A stretch of 64,000 bases of DNA from Daedaleopsis sinensis (lineage: Eukaryota > Basidiomycota > Agaricomycetes > Polyporales > Polyporaceae): assembly GCA_033807695.1 (NCBI GenBank), contig CM066309.1, forward strand, positions 1 through 64,000, in the 5' to 3' direction. The notes under the pieces are model-generated. The model had not been told where the DNA came from. It worked only from the letters and a program-made list of their open reading frames with translations, and searched no databases. Below, in pieces: positions 32,949 through 45,241 of this stretch. Made by a program: the position numbers and the translations under genes. Numbering within the stretch: the first letter of the stretch is position 1; each line of letters begins with the position of its first letter.

Positions 32949-35900
32949 ATGGACTACCACAAGCTCCTCCCGGTCTCGGCAGAGACCCCAACGCCGCGCG
33001 TAAAGTCGCGTCGGCTGCAAGCCTTCTTATCGCTTGTCCTCCTATTGACCGCCTTACAGTGCGCTCGCATAGCCACAGGTCTCTTCCCGATACCAGGAGG
33101 AGGAGTCGACGCACCGCTGCACGCGCCAGCGATTCTCGAGAAGTGTCAGCTCCTCCAGGTTCCTCCGGGCCCTCCGCCTGACTTCTACACCCGCGGCGCG
33201 TCTGACCGGTTCGTCAGCGGGACGAAGCCGACTCTGATCACGGTGAGTGCTCGGTCTCGACGAGTGTCTGAAGTCCGAGAGTACCTCTGATGGCTTCTCA
33301 TCACAGAACGCGACCATCTGGACGGGCGGAGACAACGGCCTCGAGGTCGTTCACGGCGACATCCTCTTGGACGGCGGCGTTATCAAGCAAGTCGGCTCGC
33401 TCACCGCAGAGAACATCGACGAATTGGAACGTCTATGGGTTGGTGCAGCCTTGAACCGCATCGACGCACAGGGGAAATGGGTCTCTCCCGGGTAAGTTTG
33501 CATGCCACACGTACGTTTACGACACTGGTTCTGACCATTGATCTTACTTGTGGCAGGATTGTCGATCTGCATAGTCATCTGTGAGCACGACTACGTTCCC
33601 ACATCTGCGTGTATGCTTCTCTGAGTTCTCACCACTCGGACAGGGGAGTGAACTCAGTACCGGCAGTTCGAGGCACGTCCGACGGTAACTCGAGGAAGGG
33701 CCCCGTCCTCCCGGTAAGCCGATCAGACGCCCTAACCCTTAGATATATGTTCACGGATGCTCTATGCAGTGGATGCGCGCTCTAGATGGCCTCAACACCC
33801 ACGACGACGCCTTTCCGCTCAGTGTAGCCGGCGGAGTGACGGTGAGACTCTCCCGCCGCCCATTGTAACGTTGAACTCACGATGTTTAACCAGACAGCGT
33901 TGGTTCTTCCAGGCTCAGCAAACGCTGTTGGGGGCCAAGGCGCCGTGATCAAGCTTCGACACACGGAGGAACGCTCACCGACGAGCATGCTGCTGGAGAG
34001 CCCTTGGGAGACGAACACTACCGTGTACGACCCCAAGACGTACTTCCGCTTCCGCCAGATGAAGTGAGTATCCTGACCGTTACTGGTCAACACGAGCTTC
34101 TACTCACTACAGTTGACAGACATGCATGTGGCGAAAATCCAGGTGCGCCTCGGCCCTCCAGAACCTTCCTATGCTCTTGGAAGAATACTGATAGCTCTCG
34201 TCTCACAGACCGAGTGTACTCGAACACTCGCATGGACACCACTTGGGCTTTCCGTCAAGGGCGAGTCCTCTCGCATCAGTTCGCTCAACTGGTAGATCTG
34301 ACAATCATTCCGCAGGTATGAAAAAGCCCGCCAGATCAAGCAGGCCCAGGACGACTACTGCGCGAAGGCGACCCGTGGTGACTGGGCAGGCCTCGGCGAG
34401 TATCCGGAGGACCTGCAATGGGAGGCACTCGTCGACGTCCTCCGAGGGCGCGTCAAGGTAGGAGACGGTGCTCTACGTGTTGCAGTGCCATTCACGAATA
34501 TTCCGTCCATACGCAGGTCCACAACCACTGCTATGAGACTGTTGACCTCGACGACATGGTCCGGGTGAGTACTCTATCAGCTGCGCCTTGGCGAGCCGCA
34601 CTTACACGTAGTAGATCACGAACGAGTTCAAGTTCTCCATCGCAGCTTTCCACCACGCTCACGAGACCTACCTCGTCCCGGGCACGCTCAAATCCGCATA
34701 CGGTGTGTCTTTCGAGGCCTCCTCAATCCACCGACAAACGTTGATCCTCGCTTGCCTCAGGTCGACCGCCCGCTGCGGCGATGTTCGCGACCCACGGACG
34801 GTACAAGCGCGAGTCATTCCGCGGGTCCGAGTTCGCCGCCCGCATTCTCGCAGATAGCGGGATCCAGGTTGTCATGAAGGTAAGGTTCTAGTCGTTTGTT
34901 CCAACCCTACAAAAACCGCTACAGACTCCATTATGACTCTGTTTAGTCGGATCATCCGGTGCTCGATTCTCGCTTCCTGCTCTGGGAGGCCCAGCAAGCA
35001 TACTATTACGGTTTGCCGCACAATCTCGCACTCGCTTCAGTGACGACCACCCCTGCCAGCCTCCTCGGACAGGAGCACCGAGTTGGATTCGTCAAAGAGG
35101 GTGCGCCCGTTATTTCTCTCTCTCACTGCAAGTAGCTCGCTGAGTCGGACTCGACATAGGATACGATGCCGGTGCGCCGTCACAGAAACCTTGTCTATAC
35201 CCAGAACAAGATCGCTCATACCCACTCCTCTCATCTAGACATCGTGTTATGGGACAGCCACCCGCTCGCGCTCGGCGCGACCCCACAGCAAGTATGGATC
35301 GACGGCATCCCGCAGCTCGCTACACCGCACACGATCTCTAAGCCCACAGCCCTCCAGCACCTGCCCGTGGTCCCGAACTTCGACGACGAGGCTAAGGATG
35401 CGCTCGCGCACGACGGCCTGCCCTCGCTCGAGCCTCGCGCGTCGCGCCCAGGCACGGTCGTCTTCACTAACATCAGCAGTGTGTTTGTCCGCGACGCACG
35501 CGGCGGGGTCTCCCAACTCGTGCCAGCAGAGAGCACAAGTATCACGATAGACGGTGCCCACTACCCGCTGTGGGCCGTCGTGCGTTCCGGGAAACTCGTC
35601 TGCGTCGACGCTCCGTCCAGCGCGTGCGTGCGCGCGATGCACGAGGAGGTCGAGTATGTCAACCTCGAGGGCGGCTCAATCGCACCCGGGCTGACGACGT
35701 TCGGCGCGCCGCTCGGGCTCGAGGAGATCCAGGCGGAGCCGTCAACGCGAGACGGCGTAGCCCCCGACGCGCTCAACGCCGCTGTGCCTGGCGTAGCGGG
35801 CGGGAGCGGCACGCTCATCCGTGCGTTCGACGGGCTGCAGTTTGGAACTCGCCATGCCCTGTACGTCGCTCGAGCCGCCTCCGCTGCTCCAGCACTGACG

Positions 35901-37052
35901 ACTTATATTTCCTTTGTTCATGCTCCTGCATGGACTCCTGAAGTGTCGCGTACCGCTCTGGGGTTACCACTGCCGTTGTCGCCCCGACGAGTGGCGGGTT
36001 CCTATCCGGGCTGAGCACCGCGTTCGCCACAGGCGCGAGGCACAAGCTCGCACGGGGTGCGATCGTCCAGGACGCCGGGACCGTGCACGTCGCCGTGCAT
36101 CCCGGCGGCAGCCAGAGCGTGAGCACGCAGATTGCCGCGCTCCGCCGCCTGCTCCTCAACCAGACCGACGGCGAGCTCGGGCAAGCGTTCGACCGGATCC
36201 GCAAGGTGCGTCCTCCCAACTCTGTGCCCGTGCCGGTGGTGTAGGCACCCGCAAGGCGTCGAAGACTGACGCGACGACGGGATGCGGCAGGGTGAGGTAC
36301 CCCTCGTAGTCGAGGTGGAGAGCGCAGACATCATCGCCTCTCTCCTCGCGCTCAAGTCCGAGGTCGAGAACGCGCTGTCGAGCGCCGCCCCAGCCAAGCT
36401 GAAGCTCACGTTCGTCGGTGGGCGCGAGGCGCACTTGCTCGCTCAGGAGATCGCGCAGGCGGGCGCGGGCGTGATCCTCACGCAGCCGCGGCCGTTCCCC
36501 AAGCAGTGGGAGGCGCGGAGGATGTGAGTCGTCGTCCTTCAAGTACTGACCAGGAAGATGCGCGATTACTCATGTCGGGCGCATGGACACCGGAAGACTG
36601 CCAGGGCCGCCGTTGTCCGCGCAGAGCCAAATTGTCGCGCTGCTCGAGCAGAACGTGACGGTCGGGATCGGAACGGAGCTGTCAGACAAGGCACGGAACA
36701 CGCGTTTCGACGCTGCCTGGGTGAGTTTGATGTCCAATGTCGAATCGCATGGCCACGCCGTGTCACCTGGTCGAGCTGAGGGTGGTCGCGTCGTGGGCAG
36801 GATCATATATCAGACGATTGACGTGATGCTGACGGAGAACCTACACAGGCCGCCCTCGAGGCAGACGGCGTGATTTCGAAGGCACGGGCGATAGCTCTCG
36901 CGTCAACGAATGTCGAGAAGCTGCTTGGTATCGTCGGCGAGGGTGGCCAAGACGAGGCGGACCTCGTTGCGACGAGCGGTGGGGAGCTGCTTGGGTACGG
37001 AAAGGTCATTAGCGTGATTTCCCCAAGGAGGGGAGTTGTTGATGTTTTGTGA
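32949..37052 (+). CDS. Membrane-anchored amidohydrolase (CE9-type), paralogue 1
   Basis: Nineteen exons, 965 a.a.: 32949-33242, 33307-33491, 33557-33580, 33644-33713, 33770-33841, 33894-34063, 34120-34142, 34209-34260, 34316-34457, 34517-34564, 34615-34702, 34761-34879, 34947-35100, 35160-35171, 35239-35860, 35944-36205, 36291-36523, 36597-36720, 36849-37052. Residues about 22-45 are one hydrophobic segment (signal anchor). The amidohydrolase metal ligands are visible: DLHSH (H165, H167), HNHCYE (H346/H348), HHAHE (H373-H376) and SDHP (D431). Agaricomycete proteins of this type are often named carbohydrate esterase 9; the substrate is not known. Exon 14 is only 12 nt, and the intron after exon 8 has a GC donor. 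Its paralogue starts at 58737. Intact. Confidence 0.9.
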
Positions 37053-37909
37053 ACGTCACAAATACACGAGGTCGGTGGAAGTATTGCCCCTTCTCTTCAT
37101 ACCGGCGCTCGTCCTTATTCCCTCAGGAACTCCTCCGCTACTAGCAGATATCCGAGCTGTGGCGCAATGCAGGAAGTCTTCTTCTGTGACTGTTCGACCA
37201 CCCACTTGCCTCCTTGGAAGAGTGATTGCTTCGTGCACATGGCTCCCGGAGCGCAGTAACATCGTTCATCAGTCATGCGTATAGATTGCTCACAGACTTA
37301 GTACAGCGGCCGACCCTCAAGCTCAGGATGCCTGTGCGACTTGTCATCTATCCTTGTATCCAATATAGTCCCCCAATCATCGACCGCCCTGTGGTCAATT
37401 GCGGACATATTACAGGCCCTGGATATCTACCTACAAGGAGCCTCACGGTGGAGCAATCCTGGTTTCTAGATCCCGCGGGCCGCGACGGAAGCCGCGCGAT
37501 CTATTCAGGCACTCAGTCAGCCTAAGTAGTAGAGTTGGAACTTGCCTACCGTCTCTGCTCATTGGCTAGCTTGCCGCGCCGACCCTCGAAATACAAAGGC
37601 GTCCAAGCTACTTAACTCGAACACACCAGCCACACTTTCTTCAGTACCCCCTCCTGTGCTTGTCTACCTGACTACTGCCTGACCGCGCTCCCCATGGCTA
37701 CCGTCACGACAGTTAGCGACCCGTTGTCGTCAATCGAGGAGAAGGACACACTCACCATCATAGCTATAGTCCCAGAATCCTCAACTCCACTTCAATGATC
37801 CTCTGGCTTTCCTCACCGCGCGCTCGGTGGATCTAGCAATGGTCAGTGACGGTTCGCTGTTCCGTAATATCGCAACAGTAGCTGAAGCGTTCCGTAGGGA
37901 GCTCATCCC
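37053..37909. other. Intergenic, no gene seen
   Basis: An ATG-started frame at about 37694 stops after about 34 codons and joins nothing convincing. No repeats were noticed. Confidence 0.4.
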
Positions 37910-39138
37910 ATGCAATGGGCGAACGAATTCGAACTCGTGTTGGCATATATCACCGATGAGCAGCTGCTCTGCGAGATGGTGAACATCTCTTCAGTCTAGT
38001 GAAGTACCCAACGCGCTCATACATCCCTTAGATCCGTCGTGGCAACGTGTTCGCGCGACTGATCATGTTGTACGAAATGTGTAGAGCCACGCCATCTGGC
38101 AGCTATCAGCCGTTCTATCCCTCCCCGCTGCTCATCGCCCCTGCGGCTCAGAACTATCCCATCCACCAACAATGGGACGAACCGACTCCCAACCTTGACA
38201 CCCTTGTCACCGGTATGCAGAATGTTTCGATAGCAGCGACGTCCGAACATCACACTGATGTCGGCAATGTACACGTGAGTAACTACATCGAGGGAACGTG
38301 CATGCGTAGGCTCACCATTCGTTTTAGTCCTCAACCTCAGGGCAATCATCCGCTGATGTCTGTGAGATTACTGCGTGGTCTGGTACTACGCGCTATGCAC
38401 AGGATCAAGGAGCGCTGGGTATGCCGTCTCTGTGCGCAAACTCCGATCCCGTCAACAACGTGGTCCAAGGAGGGGACCTCCATGAACACTCACTTGCGCC
38501 CCCTGCCTGCTCCCCCGATCCTATGCCCGGCTACCCAGCATACACCGCTCCTCCGACCATCGAGTATCTAGAGCAGAGCACGTACCAGGGCAAGCAGCCT
38601 GTCGGACACGTGCCAGCCGGGCCGATCTACTTCAACGGACCAGACGGAGTATCGAAAGCGGAGCTTGACGGCCTAACGAATGGCGACGCTCTCGCTTTCC
38701 CCCCCGCTGCGTGTATCGGCATGAAGGCGTCCATCCGTTTCCAGGTAAGGTGTCGACGTCTCTGCGAGTACCCTCGGCGTCCTTGCTGACGGAGATGCGT
38801 CAGTTCGCCCAGTTCCCATCGTATTCGACGGTGCAGGCAAGAATTCGTCATGGCGGTACCGGGAGGGACGGGCGGCCTTTCACATTGCGGGAGATGGGGG
38901 AGCTGGTGTTCAAGGAGCTCCGAAAACTCATGGTGAGGAGTCTCTATCGCAGACTAATCCCAAATCCTACTGACATCACTCACCATCGTCCGGGGCGCAG
39001 GACCATGCCACCGAGACAGGCCGCCCTCTCACGCATAAAGGCAGGGTGGTTGATTTGAACAGGATTCTGCTGCTGCGGATCGAACACGTTTCCAACGGCA
39101 GCCTGCAGGCTATCTTTGGAATTCGCTGCGCTGGATAA
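37910..39138 (+). CDS. Uncharacterised five-exon protein
   Basis: Exons 37910-37978, 38032-38274, 38328-38744, 38804-38932 and about 39001-39138, all phase 0, 331 aa. The N-terminus (MQWANEFELVLAYITDEQLL) looks helical; the centre is Pro/Ser/Ala-rich. The last 90 residues look folded: FAQFPSYSTVQARIRHGG, a charged helix, and THKGRVVDLNRILLLRIEHV at the end. I recognise no named domain. A broken relative of the C-terminal part follows at about 39.95-40.28 kb, so this gene has been duplicated locally. The start was chosen as the first ATG of the spliced frame. Confidence 0.65.
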
Positions 39139-39949
39139 ACGAAATGAAGCAGGAAGTCAGGGAAAGATAAAGTGGAGTTTCGTAAGTCGACTCATCGATC
39201 TCTCGGATTCTCCCCCGCTCACGCGATCTACTCCCTATCGGCAGTTAGACTAGCCTCCTCCAGCTCCACGTGTGCGTTGTTGATCCCTGTGGACCCGCCG
39301 TTGTAATAGAGTTGTGTAGATTGTCGACATCGACCGACTCCGAAATGAAAAGAACGAGGCTGGTTCCTTCGCCGATCCGCAGTGGCCAAGCGAAGATGGT
39401 GCGCTGACTCCGGCGAGTGTCATAGCCCTTTCGGTGATGACTCGCAGCGTATAGTCGAGATTCGTCGAATGAGGAGTGTTAAAGGTATAAGGAGAAGGTG
39501 GGGCGTAGCATCCGAGGCGTTGTAGCGACGACCGTGCAGAGTCGTCCGGGTCCGAGTGGCACAGTGGACTGATCCCTCTATATCGGGGTATTTGGATCCC
39601 AGGCTACGGAGAACCAGTGGAGATTGCGCGGGCGATACCAACAGCCCTTTGCCCGTGGCACTAGCCACAGGATATCCGGCTATTCTGAGAGCTTGGGAGG
39701 TTCTCGAAAGGTCGGCCGTGAAGCTGACGATGTCGAGCGCCCCCAGCCTAGTACCAGACCAATCGGCAGCACATGGTCACCCGTCCCTGCGCATCTTCCA
39801 GGCGCCAGACCTGGAATAGGCCCCAGACTGCGTACGTTATTGAGCAGGAGCGGAGATGATATTAGCTGACATACCGCGTACTTTCGTCCGAGTCGCAGCT
39901 AGCTACCATCCACGCGGCCCCGAACTCCATGGTCGGATAGGATCTTCTG

Positions 39950-40280
39950 CAGCTGCCCCCCGTCCCACATTTTGCCCGACGATCGCTGTGCCTCCGAACA
40001 CTGACAAAGATCTCGGGCGGTGGCCATCCGGGCGGCAGTGTTCCTGTGCCAGGGGACGTATCTTCGAGGTGATTACTAAATTCGCGGTCAGTCCAGCCTA
40101 TACCAATGGAAAACGGTCTGCCTGAGTCACTCACCCATTGCGCTTTCTAGAATGATGCATCGAAGGCCGGCAATCCTCTCCACCACAAAGGCAAAGTGGT
40201 CGACTTGAAGGACGTCGTACTCGTGCGTCGGGAGCACGTCTCCAAAGCGAGTATGCAGGCTATTCACGGGGTGCGTTCCA
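39950..40280 (+). pseudogene. Partial relative of the 37910-39138 gene
   Basis: After a TTTCTAG acceptor at 40150, an exon encodes NDASKAGNPLHHKGKVVDLK and then VREHVSKASMQAIHG-like text. This parallels the last exon of the upstream gene (DHATETGRPLTHKGRVVDL, then IEHVSNGSLQAIFG). A preceding stretch ending ARGRIFEVITKFA with a GT donor at about 40087 matches the position of exon 4. No counterpart of exons 1-3 was found in 39.14-39.9 kb, so it looks like a 5'-truncated copy. Confidence 0.6.
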
Positions 40281-40598
40281 CTGAGTCGTGACCAGTCAGT
40301 TTGCGATTAATTCATACCACGATGAACCGTACGTAGAGTTGTGAAGTTTAGCCGATACCACCGTACTGTCACATGCGTAGAGGTTAGCGAATCGTAGCGC
40401 TAGGGTCATCGGAGTCTCGAAATCAGCCTGACCTGTACGTGCATACTCGTGCTCCGTATGTCCATCATCCTCCTTCTTCGAGAGAAGCATCCGGACAGAC
40501 GGAAGTTGTTGATTGGTCGAAGCTTGAGCAAAGTTGGAGCAAAGAGCTGGCAAAGCAAGAGGGCAATGGCAAAGAGTAATATTCGCGAACGTAAGCTC

Positions 40599-40607
40599 CG
40601 GGCAACC
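40599..40607. repeat. Left target-site duplication, CGGGCAACC
   Basis: Perfect 9-bp match to 58337-58345, directly outside the left terminal inverted repeat. The true duplication could be the inner 8 bp (GGGCAACC). Confidence 0.75.
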
Positions 40608-40617
40608 CAGATTAACA

Positions 40618-40675
40618 GCACCATCGCCCGCTGTACGGCGGACTGTACGCCGTACGATCCGCCGTACATCACGTG
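40618..40675 (+). repeat. Left terminal inverted repeat
   Basis: 58 bp matching the right end at 44 positions without gaps. It also contains its own internal palindrome, GTACGGCGGA...TCCGCCGTAC (40633-40667), so the end may be read in either direction by a binding protein. Confidence 0.85.
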
Positions 40676-41429
40676 GTTTTTCACATCACCAACATTACGT
40701 TTGTGATCACGTCAGTACAATTACCAGTGTTTATTACTTCACTGCCGTTACGTTTTTTTCTCCGTCACTATTCCGTGCTACGTGGCACCAATTTTTCCGT
40801 ACCGGTCATTTATTGCTTTGCTGTCTTCTCGACAGGCGGGCCCTAACGGCCGTCGTTAGTCTTTCTACACCAATATTCAACTCCCACCACCACTTAACAC
40901 ATCGCGTCTATCAGTCCAGCCTGTGTATTTTCATGCAAGCTCGAAGCCCTGTTCGACGTTCAGGTGCGCACTGGCTGAGATCGTTCGGAGAACTGAAGCA
41001 AGTCCGATTCTGCGTCCTATACAGTTCGACCGTGCACGCCTGCCATGCACGCTCCCCACAGACGGCCACCATGCACGGTCGCCATGCGTAGACCCACCTG
41101 CAGAATATATCCTGACGAAGTGTGCGGCCAGATATGTTATCTCGATCCGTATGGAGTCCTTACCTAGCCAACGTCGTCGCCCACAATCAATGAACGAACT
41201 AGCTCCCTCCCGCGTTCAGTGACATAGCAATAATTTCCGCACTATTGATGTCACCCAATTGCCTCCAACCCCTCTCTTGCAAGCGCGTACGTTCTCCTGT
41301 TTTGGCCTCACTTGTCTCGTTCGAAAGTCGGCACATATAGTGTTCACTTCTAGCAACATGGTAGCCATGTCTCAGTGTCCTGTGCTGTCCTGACACCTTC
41401 AGACAGTGTCACTGATACATGTAGACGGA

Positions 41430-42450
41430 TGTTGTGCGCGCTGTCATGCACGCAACCGTGCACGGCCGGTCTGCGAGACCGCCGTACAAGGTGAGCGTGC
41501 ACGCCCGCCCGCCGTCGCCGCCGCGCACGATGACCGTGCACGGATGGCCCGCCGTAGGGCGGCCTGTGATCCCAGGCCTGAGTGTCTCGTGTACAACATC
41601 GCGTCGTCGGTGGCTCCAGGAGACTGTGTACGAGGTCCGCTATCGCAACCTCGCCTTATTCGCACTCACTTGCTACGACGTTCTCATCCTAGCGTTCGCT
41701 GCCAAAGGTCACATGCTGCGAAGATAGTCAGGTCAGTGTATTGTCTGCTCTCACATCGCGCTGATTGTCGCTCCTAACTCACTTCACCCCGCATTGCAGT
41801 CTTATCACTGTCAGAGCCGTGCTACACGCGAACAGAGTGGTGCAAGCCGTCAGAGAGGTCCCCACGATGGCCGTTGTGCACGCTGTCATGCACGCAACCG
41901 TGCACGGTCGGTCTGCGAGACCGCCGTACAAGGTGAGCGTGCACGCCCGCCCACCGTCGCCGCCGCGCACGATGACCGTGCACGGATGGCCCGCCGTAGA
42001 GCGGCCTGTGATCCCAGGCCTGAGTGTCTCGTGTACAACATCGCGTCGTCGGTGGCTCCAGGAGACTGTGTACGAGGTCCGCTATCGCAACCTCGCCTTA
42101 TTCGCACTCACTTGCTACGACGTTCTCATCCCAGCATTCGCTGCCAAGGGTCACATGCTGCGAAGATAGTCAGGTCAGTGTATTGTCTGCTCTTACATCG
42201 CGCTGATTGTCGCTCCTAACTCACTTCACCCCGCATTGCAGTCTTATCACTGTCAGAGCCGTGCTACACGCGAACAGAGTGGTGCAAGCCGTCAGAGAGG
42301 TCCCCACGATGGCCGTTGTGCACGCTGTCATGCACGCAACCGTGCACGGTCGGCCTGCGAGACCGCCGCGCACGATGACCTTGCACGGATGGCCCGCCGT
42401 AGGGCGGCCTGTGATCCTAGGCCTGGGGACATCGCGCACAACACCGCGTT
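41430..42450. repeat. 442-bp tandem repeat in the left subterminal region
   Basis: CTGTCATGCACGCAACCGTG begins at 41441, 41883 and 42325, exactly 442 bp apart. The first two units are nearly identical over their whole length (down to GGAGACTGTGTACGAGGTCC); the third has an internal deletion and diverges after about 42440. Each full unit holds two CCGTGCACGG palindromes. Frames are open in several phases, but I see no gene. The region 40676-41429 is also non-coding, with a few CCGTGCACG half-sites. Confidence 0.9.
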
Positions 42451-42797
42451 GCCAGCCGCTCCCGGAAAGCGTGTACGTTTGTCTTCCCTTCTCTATTCGG
42501 TTTTCCCTCGGTGTCCTCATCGTATCCCGCCATAAACGACCAACGGGCGTCTCCCGGTGCGACTTGCGCCTGCAAGGCCAGCGTGCAAGCATTACCCTCA
42601 CGGTCCCCGCTCACGGTCACTATCCACGCATCCTCTGCTCTCAGATTTATCACACGGTGGCTGCGAGGAACTGTACAGTTCCACGGGAGCCCATTTATTA
42701 TCATCCTGCACCCTCCTCCGCGTACTCATCTCTCTAACACTGTGCTTACGTTTCATTTCACTATCTCACACACTCCTTCAAGTCTTCGCTGTCTGTC

Positions 42798-44788
42798 ATG
42801 GACGCTACGTCACTTCATCCTCTGTCCTTTTACGTTCCCCACCTCAAAGAATGCCCCCGCTGCGATGACGGCCGTATCATCCTCCCGCTCATGTGCAATG
42901 GTCGCAACCGAGATCCCGCTCGGAAGGGGACTTGGTATGAGAACGTATGTCTTCGTCCTTTCTGCTAGCCCTTCCCTGTACAAATCCTTTCAACGCAGTG
43001 CTGCCTCTTGCGTGGACCTAACCGCCTCCAGTGCCCTTATTTCGAATGGTGCCATGACATCCCCCATGGGCCGCGCCCTGCCGTCCCCGCGGGCACGGGC
43101 TCGACCAAGTATTGTCCCGGTGGCCTCTGCGCGGAGCGGCGGAACGCTCGAATCGTGAATCAGTCATGCTCCTATGGGCTCTGCTCTGTCTGTTGTCAGA
43201 CCATCTACACCCTGTTTCCTCTCCGTCCCTGTGAGGTCTGGGCGCATAATGAACCTCTGTCCCAGCCTACCTCCAGTACGCTTACCACTCTGTCATCCTG
43301 CTCCGTTGTTCCATGCTCATTATTCTCCAGCCCCCCGTCGAGGCGTAGCCGATGGACCCGCGCGAGAGGCTCCTGCCACCCGTCGCCCTCGGGGATCCGG
43401 TTCGACTTCCCAGCCGACCACCCCCGCGCAAGGTGAAGGCCGCACTTATGCGACTTCTATCTCGTCCGGGTATGCCCAAAGGCTCGCCACCATGGACGCA
43501 GAGAAGCGTCTGGCCGAGGAACGCGTGGCGCGCGAGAAACAAGCTCTCGCGGATGAGTCCAGGATTGTCACCGTGTACTGGCACGCCGAGGTGCGTCTCG
43601 CCCTTCTATCTCTCGAATGTCGTGCTCATCATCCAATAGAATGACGCGCCAGCGCATATCATCGCCATCGAGATCGATGTCCTTAAATGGCCTCGGTTCC
43701 ACCCCAAAGACTCCGCTGACCTCGTGGCTCGTTTCGGCGTCGACACTGCTGATTTCCAGTACTTCGATTGGTCGTTGTACCGATGGCTCCAAGGCTCCCC
43801 TCTTTCCCCGCCGCGCAACGTCGTCAAGGTTGGGGGTGACTTACACTTCCATTCTGTTGGAGTGACGTTTGGGCCAGACATGCCGGACGTCCTCACTCCC
43901 CGACAGGGCTCGACAAGTCGCCTCCCCCCGTCTACACCGTCATCGCAGCTCAGGTACGTCTGGTATGTGTGCGCAGGTGGTACAATGACCTCGAACATCC
44001 GTTTCAGCACCCCCGCAACACCGATGTCGAGGCGCTTTCATCGCATGATATCGTATTCAGAGCCTTCAACGCCGGCGTCGCTCAGCACTTTCTCCACTCC
44101 CGGTTCAACCCGATACCCCTCTCAGGGTTCCGACACCGTCGTCGGCTCTTCTGGCGGGATGGCGCCTTCGCTCACCTCGTCCGGACTTGCGTTCACGCCG
44201 TCCCGGTCCTCCTCCCTGCCCACATCGCCGTCGTTAGGTGAGCCAGGCTCGCCATGGGGGCTCCCTTCAACAGGCCTATCTCCGCCATGGACGGTGTCCT
44301 CTCTCCCATCCGAACCTCCCTTGACCCCATCATCTCTGCTCGACAGCCCCAGTCGCCCTTCCTCATCGGCGTCATTAACGGCCTCGCGTGGACGCCCGCA
44401 TTCCCTTCCCCTCGACGTCGACCCCGCAGCCGTTCTTCCTCCGTTGCCTTCGTTACTGAGTACGATGGCGCAATCTGGGGTCCTGAACCCGACCAACGCT
44501 CCCAACGACGTCACTGTTCCGCCTCCCGGCCCACATGGCTGGCCGCTCAAGTATGTCGTCGACATGGATGCAGGTTTCGCCAAGATGGATGTTCTCCAGA
44601 AGCGCTCAGTGAGACGGCCCGCCGCCTTCGAGGCGGCGTTCGGGGGTACCATGAAGCACGGCACGTTTTACGACAATCACGCCGCGTGGCGCAGGGGGTT
44701 GGAAGCTGCCGTCGTCGATCGGTGGGTTGCCCATGGACGCACCAATGCAGGGCTTTGGTCCTCGTTCTATGCTAAGTACAGGCGATAA
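42798..44788 (+). CDS. GRF-type zinc-finger protein with second Cys cluster (transposon cargo)
   Basis: Exons 42798-42944, 42999-43230, 43331-43590, 43640-43953, 44008-44788, giving 577 aa. Residues 19-67 match a GRF-like zinc finger: C19-P-R-C22, NGRNRD near 34-39, C50/C51, then CPYFEWC (61-67). A second cluster near residues 90-120 (CPGGLCAERRN...NQSCSYGLCSVCC) is another likely metal site. There follows a charged helix (EKRLAEERVAREKQALADE), a folded segment with WPRFHPKDSADL, a long Ser/Pro-rich linker and a C-terminal block starting WPLKYVVDMDAGF. GRF fingers bind single-stranded nucleic acid in other proteins; here a role in element DNA handling is inference. Intron 4 (54 nt) keeps frame and is predicted from the donor and the family-like text. 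Confidence 0.8.
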
Positions 44789-45241
44789 GCCCGCTCACAC
44801 TGGGGATACATACATACATCGTTAACTGCATGCGCAATGAACAGTGTGCTTGGGCGACGTGCAATAGGGGGAATGCCGCTTGATGGTTATCACGCATACG
44901 TAATCCTGTGGTCCCCACAGATTACATACTATCTTTAGTCCACAAGGCTGATGTGGCGCGTATCCCCGTGTCCCGGTCCAATATGGCCCTAGTGGGCATG
45001 TGGAACATGAACACTATCACGGTATACGCTGTTCTGGATCGTAACGAGCATATGCGACCGCATCATTAATCACAGCCCCTTCGCACTGTAAATTCCAAAA
45101 TTGCGAGACATCGGTCCGTGCGATCTGATGTCATGCATCCTCCTCGACTGTTATCTGCGCAGCCGCCTCGACGTCCTCTGCGCGACACCATCCATTTCTT
45201 TGCCTTCCCTTTCTGTGCTGCTCTTCACGTTTCTGCCGCCA
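44789..45241. other. Intergenic within the element
   Basis: Spacer between the GRF gene and the next cargo gene, both on the plus strand. Pyrimidine-rich sequence at 45180-45240 precedes the next start codon, as is common in fungal promoters. No other feature is seen. Confidence 0.4.

Noticed and set aside
43954..44007. A 23-nt intron ending at 43976 in the GRF gene
   Set aside because: Too short for a fungal spliceosomal intron. The 54-nt intron with a TTTCAG acceptor keeps frame.
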